Of a stretch of DNA of 64,000 bases, positions 39,601-48,187 are shown in pieces. The translations under genes and the position numbers were made by a program. The stretch spans positions 1,388,001-1,452,000 of the forward strand of contig NZ_CP015963.1 of the NCBI RefSeq assembly GCF_001663155.1, given 5' to 3'. The first letter of the stretch is position 1; the number at the start of each line of letters is the position of its first letter. The DNA comes from Altererythrobacter ishigakiensis (lineage in GTDB: Bacteria > Pseudomonadota > Alphaproteobacteria > Sphingomonadales > Sphingomonadaceae). The notes beneath the pieces are model-generated. The model was not told where the DNA came from. It saw only the letters and a list, made by a program, of their open reading frames with translations, and did no database searches.

Positions 39601-40917
39601 TTACTCAGCGGCTTCCTTTAGTTCCGGATCAAAGCGCCACTTGGGCACTTCGCCTTTCTCTCGCAAGCGGGCTGATTCCTCGACCATATATTCGCGAGTC
39701 ATCGGCACAGCTGCGCGATCCTTCACATACTGGATCTGCCAATTGACCATGGTGCCGTTGCGGAAGCTTTGCTCTGCGCCCGCAAGGTAGAACAGCCACA
39801 TGCGGTAGAATGTCTCGTCATACATCGCGGTGATCTCTTCGCGGTGCATGACAGTGCGCTTGTACCATTCCTCCAAGGTGTAAGAGTAGTGGAACCGCAT
39901 CGCTTCGACATCCATAATCTGCCAACCGTACCTCTCGCTCTGACTGACAAGTTCTGAAAGCGCCGGAATGTAGCCGCCCGGGAAGATGTATTTACGGGTC
40001 CAGGCATCGGTGAATCCGGGAGGGCCAGCGCGGCCACAACAATGGCTGATCATGACGCCACCAGGCTTCAGGAGCCGGTGCGTATGCTCGAAAAACTGCG
40101 GGTAATGGATAGTGCCAACGTGTTCGAGCAGGCCGACAGAGGAGATTCGGTCGAATTCACCTTCCACATCGCGGTAATCCATCAGGTGGAACTGGACCTT
40201 GTCCGACACGCCATTGGCCTCGGCGCGTTCCTTGCAGAACGCGATCTGATCGTTCGCCAGCGCTACGCCGGTGACTTCCACCCCATACGTCTTGTGCAGA
40301 TACAGCGCGAAGCCACCCCAGCCGCAGCCAATATCCAGAACCTTCATCCCTGGCTTGAGGCACATCTTCGCAGCCAGATGCGCTTTCTTGTCCATCTGCG
40401 CCTTCTCAAGCGAAGTGGAGGCCGGATCATCCTCTCGATAATAGGCCATGGTGTACTGGCGATCCTCGTCGAGGAAGCGTTCGTATAGCTCGCGTGTCAG
40501 ATTATATGTGTGCTCTGCATTCTTGGCCGCAGATGTGCGCAGGTTGATGCCATCTACGGCTGCGATAATTTTCTGCCCAAGTTTGCGCAACGGTGTCTGC
40601 GGCTTGAGGGACTCTTCGCCCAAACGCTTGGCATTCATGGTCACGAACAGAATCATGTCGCGAATGTCGTGCGGCTCTTCGACCACCAGCCATTCCCACA
40701 TGTAAGCTTCACCCGCGCCCAATTGCGGGTAACGCGCGATATGTTTGGCCGCTTTGGGATGCGTCAGGCGAATCCGGATCGGGCCCGGTTTTCCGCCGAT
40801 TTCTTCGGGGTAGCTGCCTGGATCAGTCCCGTAAGTATATTCTTTGCCATCGTGATCCGTGACAATGAATTGGCCGTGTTTAATGGCCTTTTTCAGAAAC
40901 TTGTCTAGCAACCACAT
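39601..40917 (-). CDS. cfa: Cyclopropane-fatty-acyl-phospholipid synthase
   Basis: Cfa methylenates unsaturated acyl chains of membrane phospholipids with S-adenosylmethionine. The 438-residue protein has an N-terminal lipid-binding domain and a methyltransferase domain with the SAM-binding VLDIGCGWGGFALYLHKTYG, the EHVG motif in SSVGLLEHVGTIHYPQFF, and FPGGYIPALSEL. Length and order match the family. It probably protects the membrane in stationary phase or acid stress. Confidence 0.95.
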   Translation of the reverse strand: MWLLDKFLKKAIKHGQFIVTDHDGKEYTYGTDPGSYPEEIGGKPGPIRIRLTHPKAAKHIARYPQLGAGEAYMWEWLVVEEPHDIRDMILFVTMNAKRLGEESLKPQTPLRKLGQKIIAAVDGINLRTSAAKNAEHTYNLTRELYERFLDEDRQYTMAYYREDDPASTSLEKAQMDKKAHLAAKMCLKPGMKVLDIGCGWGGFALYLHKTYGVEVTGVALANDQIAFCKERAEANGVSDKVQFHLMDYRDVEGEFDRISSVGLLEHVGTIHYPQFFEHTHRLLKPGGVMISHCCGRAGPPGFTDAWTRKYIFPGGYIPALSELVSQSERYGWQIMDVEAMRFHYSYTLEEWYKRTVMHREEITAMYDETFYRMWLFYLAGAEQSFRNGTMVNWQIQYVKDRAAVPMTREYMVEESARLREKGEVPKWRFDPELKEAAE

Positions 40918-40996
40918 AGAATTGCCACCCCTCTATTACCTCATGACAGACTGCGCATTGCGGATTAGGCTGTCAATCTTCTTGAGGAGAGGTTGG

Positions 40997-41434
40997 GTGA
41001 CAGAGGCGAAGACGCAAATTACTGGGATTGATCCACAGAAGTTCATTTCACTCGTAGAACCAGAAGCCAAGCGCCAGGATGCCATGGCGCTCGACGCACT
41101 GTTCCGAAAGGTGACGGGCGAGAGGCCTCAGATGTGGGGGCCGTCGATTATTGGCTATGGCGTTTACAACACAACCTATGCCAGCGGCCGCGATGTCACG
41201 TGGATGCGAGCGGGGTTCAGCCCGCGCAAAGCAAAGCATTCGCTTTATCTGATGGGCGGATATTGCGACGACATCGCAGCCAGCAGACGCGAAGAGCTGT
41301 TAGCGAAACTGGGCAAATACAAGACCGGGAAGAGCTGCCTCTACATAAACAAACTCGCTGACGTTGACATGGACGTTCTGGAGCAATTGATCGCCGCCGA
41401 TTGGGAGGCGATGGAGCGCATCTATCCGCGTTAG
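40997..41434 (+). CDS. DUF1801 domain protein
   Basis: A 145-residue cytoplasmic protein with the DUF1801 (YdhG-like) pattern: ALFRKVTGERPQMWGPSIIG with the conserved Trp and Gly, and the SLYLMGGYCDD strand followed by GKYKTGKSCLYINKLADVD. The start GTG 40997 has GAGGAGA six bases upstream; longer readings overlap cfa. It is divergent from cfa. The biochemical role of the family is not established. Confidence 0.85.
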   Translation: MTEAKTQITGIDPQKFISLVEPEAKRQDAMALDALFRKVTGERPQMWGPSIIGYGVYNTTYASGRDVTWMRAGFSPRKAKHSLYLMGGYCDDIAASRREELLAKLGKYKTGKSCLYINKLADVDMDVLEQLIAADWEAMERIYPR

Positions 41435-41462
41435 CGCGGTCAATCATGGCGGGATTTTTCCG

Positions 41463-42215
41463 GTGAACCAGCGGGATGATGGGACAGTGTCGAACCGCGT
41501 GAAGCTTGAAGCTGTTGAACTTCGGAAGAACTTCGGCAAGCGGGCTGTTTTGGATGGTGCTTCGTTTGAAGTTTGCCAAGGAGAGATTGTTGGCCTGTTC
41601 GGGCCGGATGGGGCGGGCAAGACGACGGCCTTTTATTGCCTGTTGGGATTGCTGCGCCCTGATATGGGCCGCGTAATGCTTGGCGGGCAGGACGTGTCGA
41701 GATTGCCATTCTACCGGCGCGCAATGTTGGGCCTCGCCTATCTGCCTGAACAGCCTTCGATTTTTCGTGGCTTGACGGTTGAAGAGAATATTCTTTCGAT
41801 GCTCGAGATAGTCGAGCCTGTTCCCGAACAAAGGAAAAGGTTGCTCGAAGACCTGTTAGGTTCGCTTGATCTTGCGCGCCTCAGGACGGCGTCAGCAAAG
41901 TCGCTTTCCGGTGGGGAGAGGCGGCGCTGCGAAGTGGCGCGGGCGCTTGCTCTGAACCCGGCCATTATTCTGTTGGATGAGCCATTTGCTGGCATCGATC
42001 CACTCACGATTGCCAACATCAAACAAATGATCCGCGATATGCGGCAGCGTGGGATCGGGATCTTGCTGACCGATCAGAATGTTCCAGAAATGCTAAGCCT
42101 GATTGATCGTGCTTATGTTCTGGATGAAGGAAGGATCATCTTTTCAGGCAGCCCGGCTGAAATGCTGAGCGCGCCAGAAGTGATCGAACATTATCTAGGT
42201 AATAGTCGCCCGTAG
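41463..42215 (+). CDS. LptB-like ABC transporter ATP-binding protein (stand-alone)
   Basis: A 250-residue ATPase whose sequence follows LptB, the motor of lipopolysaccharide export: LRKNFGKRAVLDGASFEV, Walker A GLFGPDGAGKTT (Asp in place of the usual Asn), the Q-loop region YLPEQPSIFRGLTVEENI, signature LSGGERRRCEVARALAL, Walker B IILLDEPFAGID and the switch region ILLTDQNVPEML, where LptB usually has DHNVRE. No lptC, lptA or permease lies next to it, so it may be a second, divergent copy. The start is GTG 41463; GTG 41487 is a possible alternative. Confidence 0.82.
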   Translation: MNQRDDGTVSNRVKLEAVELRKNFGKRAVLDGASFEVCQGEIVGLFGPDGAGKTTAFYCLLGLLRPDMGRVMLGGQDVSRLPFYRRAMLGLAYLPEQPSIFRGLTVEENILSMLEIVEPVPEQRKRLLEDLLGSLDLARLRTASAKSLSGGERRRCEVARALALNPAIILLDEPFAGIDPLTIANIKQMIRDMRQRGIGILLTDQNVPEMLSLIDRAYVLDEGRIIFSGSPAEMLSAPEVIEHYLGNSRP

Positions 42216-42225
42216 TCATCTTAAA

Positions 42226-42966
42226 CTACATCCCGGCATACCATTGATACCCGTAGTTATCTTCCCAGAATCCGCCTTTACCACCTTCGATATCGTCCAA
42301 ACTCGACACGGCTTCTATGGCAGTCAGGTATTTCGGATGCTTGTAGCCTAGCTGACGCTCAATACGCATGCGCAACGGCGCCCCGTTCTTTTCCGGCAAT
42401 GGATCGCCATTCAATTCATGCGCAACAATGGTTTGCGGATGATAGGCATCGACCATATCGATGCTTTCATAATATCGTTTACCGTACAAAATATCCGCGC
42501 AGTAGAAGACTATGAAATTTGCCTCTGGCAGCACCTCTGCGGCTTCTAAAAGCTGGGACAGCTGTGGGCCGCGCCACTCGCCAATTGCGCTCCAACCTTC
42601 GACGCAATCGTGTCGCGTGATCTGCGTGCGCTGAGGCATCGCGCGCAAACTGTCCAAACTTAGCGACAACGGGTTCTTGACCAACCCCCTGACTTGCAAT
42701 CTCCAGTCCGGGAATCCTCTGGCTAATTGGTCAGCATAGATGTCGCTTTCAACAGTGACCGACCCGTTACCTTTGAATACCGGCGATATGTCAGCTTTGC
42801 TGTACTCTGGAGCCAAGGCCTCTCGATCAGCCAGTGCGCGATGCGCCTTGCGGTTCCATCCTTCGGCCAGATCGAACAATGATTGGCCTGTGCGGCTGTC
42901 AGCTATCTTCGAGCAGGCGCCGGTGAGCAACGCGCTCAGACCAAAAAGCGCTGCTCTACGTTTCAT
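42226..42966 (-). CDS. Molybdopterin-dependent oxidoreductase (sulfite-oxidase fold)
   Basis: A 246-residue exported molybdoenzyme. The N-terminus MKRRAALFGLSALLTGACS has a twin arginine and a lipobox-like cysteine, suggesting Tat export and possible lipid anchoring. The oxidoreductase domain carries the molybdenum-ligating cysteine in TRHDCVEGWSAIGEWRG (about residue 125) and the family strands PLRMRIERQLGYKHPKYL. It resembles the catalytic subunit MsrP/YedY in fold but is shorter. It overlaps the upstream cytochrome b gene by 11 bases, so the pair likely acts together: cytochrome b feeds or takes electrons. Substrate unknown. Confidence 0.85.
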   Translation of the reverse strand: MKRRAALFGLSALLTGACSKIADSRTGQSLFDLAEGWNRKAHRALADREALAPEYSKADISPVFKGNGSVTVESDIYADQLARGFPDWRLQVRGLVKNPLSLSLDSLRAMPQRTQITRHDCVEGWSAIGEWRGPQLSQLLEAAEVLPEANFIVFYCADILYGKRYYESIDMVDAYHPQTIVAHELNGDPLPEKNGAPLRMRIERQLGYKHPKYLTAIEAVSSLDDIEGGKGGFWEDNYGYQWYAGM

Positions 42967-43627
42967 CGACACCTCCAGTGATCATGTCGCGGATCTGCTT
43001 GATCGGACCTGACAGCAGCACCAGCAATATATGGATCACGAAAAAGGCAAATAATGCCCAAGCCGCCAGAAAGTGGATTGAACGCGCGCTTTGCCGTCCG
43101 CCAAAAAGATCGACCAACCAGGGTGCGGCTGGTTCGAACCCTGGGCTGATTGCAAGTCCGGTAAAAATCAAAGCGGGCAGCAGAACGCCAAGGACAACCC
43201 CATACGCAAGCTTCTGTAAGAAGCCGTATTTTGCGCCTTCATGACTGAAATCGAGCGTGGCGTGCTTGACGATATCCGCCCAGATTTGCGTAGGCGTCCA
43301 TTCCTCACGGCGCGTGCGTATGTCACGCCAGAAGTGTCCGCCGACGAGCATGCCGATCCAGAACACCAGCAGACCGATTGCGAACGGCCACGAGAGAAGG
43401 ATGTGCCAATCCCGTGACTCCGCCAGATCATAGCGTTGCGGAATGGTTGCCCAATCCGGAAATCGAATGACGGCGGTCCATGCCTCTGAAGGTTGTGACC
43501 CGGCATCGCCCCAGTAGAGGTATCTGTGGGCGTTCGAGATCCCTAGCCCGCTCATGAAAAGCACAATCACGCAAAGCGCGTTCAGCCAGTGCCAAAGCCG
43601 AGTTAGAAGTGAGTGTTTTGTCTTCAT
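42956..43627 (-). CDS. Cytochrome b561/b6-type membrane subunit
   Basis: A 223-residue inner-membrane protein with four main helices and paired histidines for two b-hemes: LLTRLWHWLNALCVIVLFM, SNAHRYLYWGD, RDWHILLSWPFAIGLLVFW and the late IHFLAAWALFAFFVIHILL. This is the PF01292-type cytochrome b seen with hydrogenases and formate dehydrogenases, not the MsrQ/YedZ fold, though it is paired with a molybdoenzyme as MsrQ is. Its start overlaps the SDR gene stop by ATGA and its end overlaps the molybdoenzyme start. Confidence 0.88.
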   Translation of the reverse strand: MKTKHSLLTRLWHWLNALCVIVLFMSGLGISNAHRYLYWGDAGSQPSEAWTAVIRFPDWATIPQRYDLAESRDWHILLSWPFAIGLLVFWIGMLVGGHFWRDIRTRREEWTPTQIWADIVKHATLDFSHEGAKYGFLQKLAYGVVLGVLLPALIFTGLAISPGFEPAAPWLVDLFGGRQSARSIHFLAAWALFAFFVIHILLVLLSGPIKQIRDMITGGVDET

Positions 43628-44397
43628 TGCGCTGCTGCAGCGGCCAATTCGCGTGCGAGGTAGATCACGTCGCGCGGCTGATCGAGTAAGTGCTGGCCGC
43701 TGTCGACATAGACTGTTTCGCCACTGCGCAGATGACCTTGCGCCAGCATTAATACTGCCGCCGCGATCTCGTCCGGTCCAGTCTTTCGGCGCAAAGGATT
43801 CAGCCGATGTGAAACCTCGATCTCGTCTTCTGTCTGATCGTGACTGGCCAGAATAGCTCCGGGTGCGAGGCCATAGACTCTATCGATCGGCCCGCAAGCG
43901 CCATCAGCCAACATGGGAATTGTGGCCGCTAGAGCATGCTTGCTCATCGTGTAACTGAAGAAATCGGGGTTCGAATTCTCTAGTTTCTGGTCAGTAATAT
44001 GAACCACTGTGCGGCCCGCATCGCTGTGCGCTTTGGCCAGGAAAGCTTGTGCCATTCGGGCGGGAGTTTCCGCATTAACCTGCATCGCTTCCTTGTTCGT
44101 CGCTGGATCCAGTTTGGTTGCATCATCGTATGAAAAAATCGATGCGTTGTTGACCAACATGCGCCAGTCATCATGCAGAATCGCCAATTCTTCGATCATT
44201 GCGACCGCCGCGTCGCCATCCTTGAGATCGCACTGGAAAATTTCCGCAGATGGCAAGGTTTCGGCCAACGCGCGCGCTTCCTCATCTGATCCGCGATAAT
44301 GGATAATGCAATGCCAGCCTGCGTCGGCAAACGCTCGGACTATGCAGGCACCGATCCTTGCGGCACCTCCGGTAACAAGAATTGCAGGTCTGGACAT
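43624..44397 (-). CDS. SDR-family oxidoreductase, pteridine-reductase-like
   Basis: A cytoplasmic NAD(P)-dependent short-chain dehydrogenase of 257 residues. It shows the cofactor motif AILVTGGAARIGACIVRAFAD, LVNNASIFSYDD, the catalytic YTMSK (Y-x-x-x-K) and a GLAPGAIL loop. The basic GGAARIG form and the overall pattern recall FolM/pteridine reductases, which act on dihydrobiopterin-type substrates, but this is an inference. It is first in the operon SDR-cytochrome b-molybdoenzyme, coupled by ATGA. A link to pterin cofactor metabolism and the molybdenum enzyme is conceivable. Confidence 0.85.
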   Translation of the reverse strand: MSRPAILVTGGAARIGACIVRAFADAGWHCIIHYRGSDEEARALAETLPSAEIFQCDLKDGDAAVAMIEELAILHDDWRMLVNNASIFSYDDATKLDPATNKEAMQVNAETPARMAQAFLAKAHSDAGRTVVHITDQKLENSNPDFFSYTMSKHALAATIPMLADGACGPIDRVYGLAPGAILASHDQTEDEIEVSHRLNPLRRKTGPDEIAAAVLMLAQGHLRSGETVYVDSGQHLLDQPRDVIYLARELAAAAAQ

Positions 44398-44460
44398 CAA
44401 TTCTATTCAGCAGAATTGCGTGAACTTGGCTAGAGAGCGTGCGAGCTTTGGAGATATGCG

Positions 44461-45306
44461 ATGAAGATTGATCTGGTGGATGTCTTTGGATCCGGTCCAT
44501 TGAGCGGCAACCCGCTTGCAGTGGTGCATGGGGCGGACAGTCTGACAACAGACCAGATGCTGGCACTGACGCAGTGGCTGGGATTTTCGGAAACGACTTT
44601 CTTGCTGCCACCTTCTGATCCCGCAGCCGACTACCGTGTGCGTATTTTCTACCCTGCGGGCGAGCTGCCTTTTGCCGGCCATCCGACCCTAGGTTCATGC
44701 CACGCATGGCTGGAAGCCGGAGGTGAGCCTCAACACGATGGGGTAGTAATGCAGGAATGCGGAGTAGGGCTGGTCGAGGTGCGGCAGGATGGCGCGCAAC
44801 TGGCATTCAAGGCGCCGCCGCTTACCAAGCAAGGCGATCTTACTGCAGAAGAGCGGGAGAACGCGATCATGCTAACAGGCGTCGATCCAAGTGCCGTGGT
44901 CGAAGCGGTGCACGTACAAAACGGGCCTGGTTGGCAATTGCTCAGACTTGCCAGTGCGGCAGATGTTCTGGCAGCAGACCCAGTGGCGAAAGCAGCGCAG
45001 GGTACCGACATTGGCCTTGCTGGCCCATCCGAGGCAGGAGCGGAGACTGACTGGGAGCTACGCGCCTTTTTCTCTGACGCGATTGGCCGCTTTGTCGAGG
45101 ACCCTGTGACAGGCAGCTTTAATGCTGGCGTGGCGATACATCTGTTTGCAACCGGCCTTGCCAATGGCAGCTATCGCGCTGCCCAAGGGCGCAAGGTTGG
45201 TGCGAATGGACTGGTGCATTGCCGCCAAGATAATGCGGGCGATGTTTGGATTGGTGGAACCTGCTCAACGGTAAGCAGCGGTGGCATCGTGCAACCAAAT
45301 CTCTGA
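44461..45306 (+). CDS. PhzF-family isomerase
   Basis: A cytoplasmic protein of 281 residues with the PhzF (phenazine biosynthesis) fold: DLVDVFGSGPLSGNPLAVV at the start, the catalytic glutamate in LGFSETTFLLPP (about residue 45), PAGELPFAGHPTLGSCHAWL, and the symmetric second-half motif FVEDPVTGSFNAGVA. No other phenazine genes lie nearby, so it is likely a general isomerase/epimerase of this family. It is divergent from the SDR gene. Confidence 0.93.
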   Translation: MKIDLVDVFGSGPLSGNPLAVVHGADSLTTDQMLALTQWLGFSETTFLLPPSDPAADYRVRIFYPAGELPFAGHPTLGSCHAWLEAGGEPQHDGVVMQECGVGLVEVRQDGAQLAFKAPPLTKQGDLTAEERENAIMLTGVDPSAVVEAVHVQNGPGWQLLRLASAADVLAADPVAKAAQGTDIGLAGPSEAGAETDWELRAFFSDAIGRFVEDPVTGSFNAGVAIHLFATGLANGSYRAAQGRKVGANGLVHCRQDNAGDVWIGGTCSTVSSGGIVQPNL

Positions 45307-45312
45307 TCATGC

Positions 45313-45345
45313 AAAAGGGCCGCCCATCGCGAAGACGAGCGGCCC
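45313..45345 (-). terminator. Terminator of the glycine-zipper gene
   Basis: GGGCCGC (45317-45323) pairs with GCGGCCC (45339-45345); on the minus strand the stem is followed by TTTT. It lies between the converging PhzF and glycine-zipper genes. Confidence 0.75.
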
Positions 45346-45377
45346 GGTACCGAGCAGTCTAATTTGCGATCATCGTA

Positions 45378-45755
45378 TCAACGGCATTGAAGACTGCCGC
45401 GGTCGATCTCGCGCCCAAGAACGCCGCCGATCGCCGCGCCCAGCAGCACGCCGAGCGTCTTGTCTCCATTCCCTGCAAGCTCGTGCCCAGCCAGCGCGCC
45501 GACACCTGCACCGATAACCAAACCAGTCGTGCCATTGTCACGTTTGCAGTAATATTCGCCGTCGCGGCCTTTCCAGATTCGCGAATCCCGTGTGATACGG
45601 CGCGGCGAGATATAGTACCCGTTGGCATCATAAATTGCCGCGCGATCCTTTGCGCGCTTGCCATGTGCGGGCGCATGCGGCGGCGGATCTGCTAGGGCTG
45701 GGGCCGCAGGGACTGTTAGCGTCGCGGCCGCGAGCGCCAATGCGAATTTATTCAT
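45378..45755 (-). CDS. Glycine-zipper (17-kDa surface-antigen-like) protein
   Basis: A 125-residue exported protein with a signal peptide (about 23 residues, ending ALAD). A basic, tyrosine-rich middle (GYYISPRRITRDSRIWKG) is followed by a glycine-zipper 2TM segment, LVIGAGVGALAGHELAG and GVLLGAAIGGVLGREI, typical of Rickettsia 17-kDa antigen-like envelope proteins. Two cysteines remain (YYCKRDN and LQCR), near the end. Probably associated with the outer membrane; function unknown. Confidence 0.85.
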   Translation of the reverse strand: MNKFALALAAATLTVPAAPALADPPPHAPAHGKRAKDRAAIYDANGYYISPRRITRDSRIWKGRDGEYYCKRDNGTTGLVIGAGVGALAGHELAGNGDKTLGVLLGAAIGGVLGREIDRGSLQCR

Positions 45756-45897
45756 TTCGGGTTCCTCCCAAGGTAATTTGTGGGTGGTTGGTAGGCTGAA
45801 GTGTCAGAACCTTGCATGAATGCGGGTGGTTTCTGAGCAGTTAGGGATTGCGCGAGGCAGAAACAGGCCGAAGCTGCGGGGTGAACTGGCGTTTTGC

Positions 45898-47139
45898 CTA
45901 GTTGGTGGCGGCTTCCGCTGCTTCGCGATCCCGTTGAGCGCGGCTCTTCTTTTCCGCAGCGGTTTTGAGCTGACCGCATGCTGCATCGATGTCCCGGCCG
46001 CGCGGCGTGCGTACCGGTGCGCTGATGCCGGCCTCAAACACGATGTTTGAGAAGCTCTTGATGCGTTCCGGCGTAGAGCACTCATATGCCGAACCGGGCC
46101 ACGGGTTGAACGGGATCAGGTTCACCTTGGCTGGCAGGCCATATTCCTTGATCAGTCGCACAAGTTCGTGCGCATGCTCGTCGCTATCGTTCTTGTCCTT
46201 CAGCATCACGTATTCAAACGTGATCCGCCGGGCATTGCTTGCACCGGGATAGGCGGCGCAAGCGGCCAGCAGTTCCTCAATGCCGTATTTCTTGTTGAGC
46301 GGGACGATTTCGTCGCGGATTTCCTTGGTCACTGCGTGGAGCGAGACTGCCAGGTTTACCCCGATCTCATCGCCGCATTTGCCCATCATCGGAACCACAC
46401 CGCTAGTGGAGAGCGTGATCCGGCGGCGCGACAAAGCAAGGCCGGCGCCGTCCATCACGAGTTTGAGCGCGGTTTTGACATTGTCGAAATTGTAAAGCGG
46501 CTCACCCATGCCCATCATCACGATATTGGTGAGCAGGCGGCCATCGGCGCGGTATTCGCTGCTGTCTTCTTCTCCATCAAGACCTGCCATGCTGCCCTTG
46601 GGCCATTCGCCCAGCGCATCGCGTGCGAGCATTACTTGACCCACAATTTCGCCCGGCGTCAGATTGCGCACCAGTTTCATTGTGCCGGTGTGACAGAAGC
46701 GGCAATTGAGCGTGCAGCCAACCTGCGAACTGACGCACAGAGTGCCGCGATCGGCATCAGGGATGAAGACCATTTCATACTCATGACCGTCGGCAGTCTT
46801 GAGCAACCATTTGCGCGTGCCGTCGGTCGAATGCTGAGCTTCAACAACTTCCGGCCGCGCAATGACAAAGCGCTCTGCCAGCCAGGGGCGCATCGCCTTC
46901 GAAATGTCGGTCATATCTGCGAACTCAGATACGCCGCGGTGGTAGATCCAATGGAAGACCTGTTTCGAACGTAGCTTGGCTTGCTTGGGATCGAGACCCG
47001 CCTCGGCAAACAGTTCCTGAATACGCTCTTTTGGCACGCCCATCAGATCAATACGACCGTCGGCGCGCGGCGTGATGTCACGCGGCGCGGGCACGGGATC
47101 AACCTGTCCCGGGATGCTCATGAGTGCGGTGTCGGCCAT
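45898..47139 (-). CDS. rlmN: Dual-specificity 23S rRNA/tRNA adenine-C2 methyltransferase RlmN
   Basis: RlmN is a radical-SAM enzyme that methylates A2503 of 23S rRNA and A37 of some tRNAs. The 413-residue protein shows the CxxxCxxC iron-sulfur site in [20 protein letters not shown], the [12 protein letters not shown] motif, the SLHAV segment and the C-terminal acceptor cysteine in IDAACGQLK. The N-terminus has an extra 30 residues before the conserved start, so the true start might be slightly later. Confidence 0.97.
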   Translation of the reverse strand: MADTALMSIPGQVDPVPAPRDITPRADGRIDLMGVPKERIQELFAEAGLDPKQAKLRSKQVFHWIYHRGVSEFADMTDISKAMRPWLAERFVIARPEVVEAQHSTDGTRKWLLKTADGHEYEMVFIPDADRGTLCVSSQVGCTLNCRFCHTGTMKLVRNLTPGEIVGQVMLARDALGEWPKGSMAGLDGEEDSSEYRADGRLLTNIVMMGMGEPLYNFDNVKTALKLVMDGAGLALSRRRITLSTSGVVPMMGKCGDEIGVNLAVSLHAVTKEIRDEIVPLNKKYGIEELLAACAAYPGASNARRITFEYVMLKDKNDSDEHAHELVRLIKEYGLPAKVNLIPFNPWPGSAYECSTPERIKSFSNIVFEAGISAPVRTPRGRDIDAACGQLKTAAEKKSRAQRDREAAEAATN

Positions 47140-47175
47140 GGAGGCCGCGCATATAGGGGCGCTTTATCTGTTTGG

Positions 47176-47709
47176 CTAGCTTCTGCGCGCTTGCTCAAGT
47201 GCTGCAGGCGCGCAACCCAGGGTCGCAGCGTCGATCGCCGTTGCTACTCCGTCAAGCACGTAGGTGTCGGTAAAGCGGCGTCCGCTGGTCGTCGTTGAAG
47301 TAACACGCATGCTGTCTGAAGAGCGCATCCGAGCAATAATTGCTGCGTCCATCGCGCGATCTTTCGCCCATGCGTCACCGCCGCCGCCGGACAGTTCGAA
47401 GGTACGCCCGCCTAAACGGAGACTGATAGATGCGCCTTGAGCGATTTCGCGAGACAGGCGGATATGCAGTTGGTTGCGGATCTGGCGATAGGGCCAGCTG
47501 CCGATGCTGGCATAGGGCTCATAATCCCTCGCCGCGCTCGCCTGAGGACCGACCGGTTCCGCCAGGGCGATTGCATAGCATCTTGGTGCTTCGATATCGC
47601 GGAACGCCGCCCAATCGGAGAATACGCCTAGGCTGTCTTTCGCCGCGAGCGGTGCTGCGAGCAGCACACACAAGCCAAACACAATGGTGGGTGTGAACAA
47701 TCTATTCAT
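47176..47709 (-). CDS. Secreted IalB-like protein
   Basis: A 177-residue exported protein with a signal peptide ending LAAK near residue 24. The opening SLGVFSDWAAFRDIEAPRCYAIA, a middle strand region LSREIAQGASISLRLGGRTF, and a late cysteine (TLGCAPAAL) that could pair with the first resemble IalB (invasion-associated locus B) family proteins; the match is by pattern only. ATG 47709 overlaps the greB stop by eight bases, so the two are coupled. Longer readings run into greB without a signal peptide. Confidence 0.75.
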   Translation of the reverse strand: MNRLFTPTIVFGLCVLLAAPLAAKDSLGVFSDWAAFRDIEAPRCYAIALAEPVGPQASAARDYEPYASIGSWPYRQIRNQLHIRLSREIAQGASISLRLGGRTFELSGGGGDAWAKDRAMDAAIIARMRSSDSMRVTSTTTSGRRFTDTYVLDGVATAIDAATLGCAPAALEQARRS

Positions 47710-48181
47710 AGCTGATCTCGAGTACTTCCCATTCCTTCGTTCCGGAAGGAAGCCTGACCACGCGTAAATCCCCCACAGATGCGCCCCGCAGCGCCTTCGC
47801 CATTGGCGAATTCCAGCCGATCCGACCCTTGCCAGCATCCTGTTCGTCATCGCCAACGATGGTCACGATCTTGCGCTTGTCATCCTCGTCCGCGAGCTCG
47901 ACAGTAGCGCCAAAGAATACGCGCGCCGTGTCAAGCTGCTCGCCCGGATCGACCACGCGCAAGGCCTTCATCCGGCGAGAGAGATGTGCAAGCTCCCGAT
48001 CAATCTCTCGCATGCGCTTGCGTCCATAGAGATAGTCTCCGTTCTCGCTGCGGTCACCATTGCCTGCAGCCCAGCTGACGATTTCCACGATCTCGGGTCG
48101 TTCAGTGCCCAACAAGTGGTCATAGCGCGCCTTTAACGCCGCCATGCCTTGAGGCGTGATCGGATCGCCTTGAGGCTTCAA
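47702..48181 (-). CDS. greB: Transcription elongation factor GreB
   Basis: GreB rescues backtracked RNA polymerase by stimulating transcript cleavage. The 159-residue protein has the N-terminal coiled coil with the acidic tip, and the GreB-specific GNGDRSENGDYLYGRKRMRE, then the C-terminal FKBP-like domain (GWNSPMAKALRGASVGD). The Gre type is assigned from the NGDYLYGRKRxREID pattern. It lies seven bases after the lytic transglycosylase gene. Confidence 0.92.
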   Translation of the reverse strand: MKPQGDPITPQGMAALKARYDHLLGTERPEIVEIVSWAAGNGDRSENGDYLYGRKRMREIDRELAHLSRRMKALRVVDPGEQLDTARVFFGATVELADEDDKRKIVTIVGDDEQDAGKGRIGWNSPMAKALRGASVGDLRVVRLPSGTKEWEVLEISYE

Positions 48182-48187
48182 TGTTCA

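Noticed and set aside
43120..43150. A GGTTCGAACC stretch resembling a tRNA T-arm
   Set aside because: It lies inside the cytochrome b coding sequence (PGFEPAAPW), and no acceptor, D or anticodon stem can be built around it.
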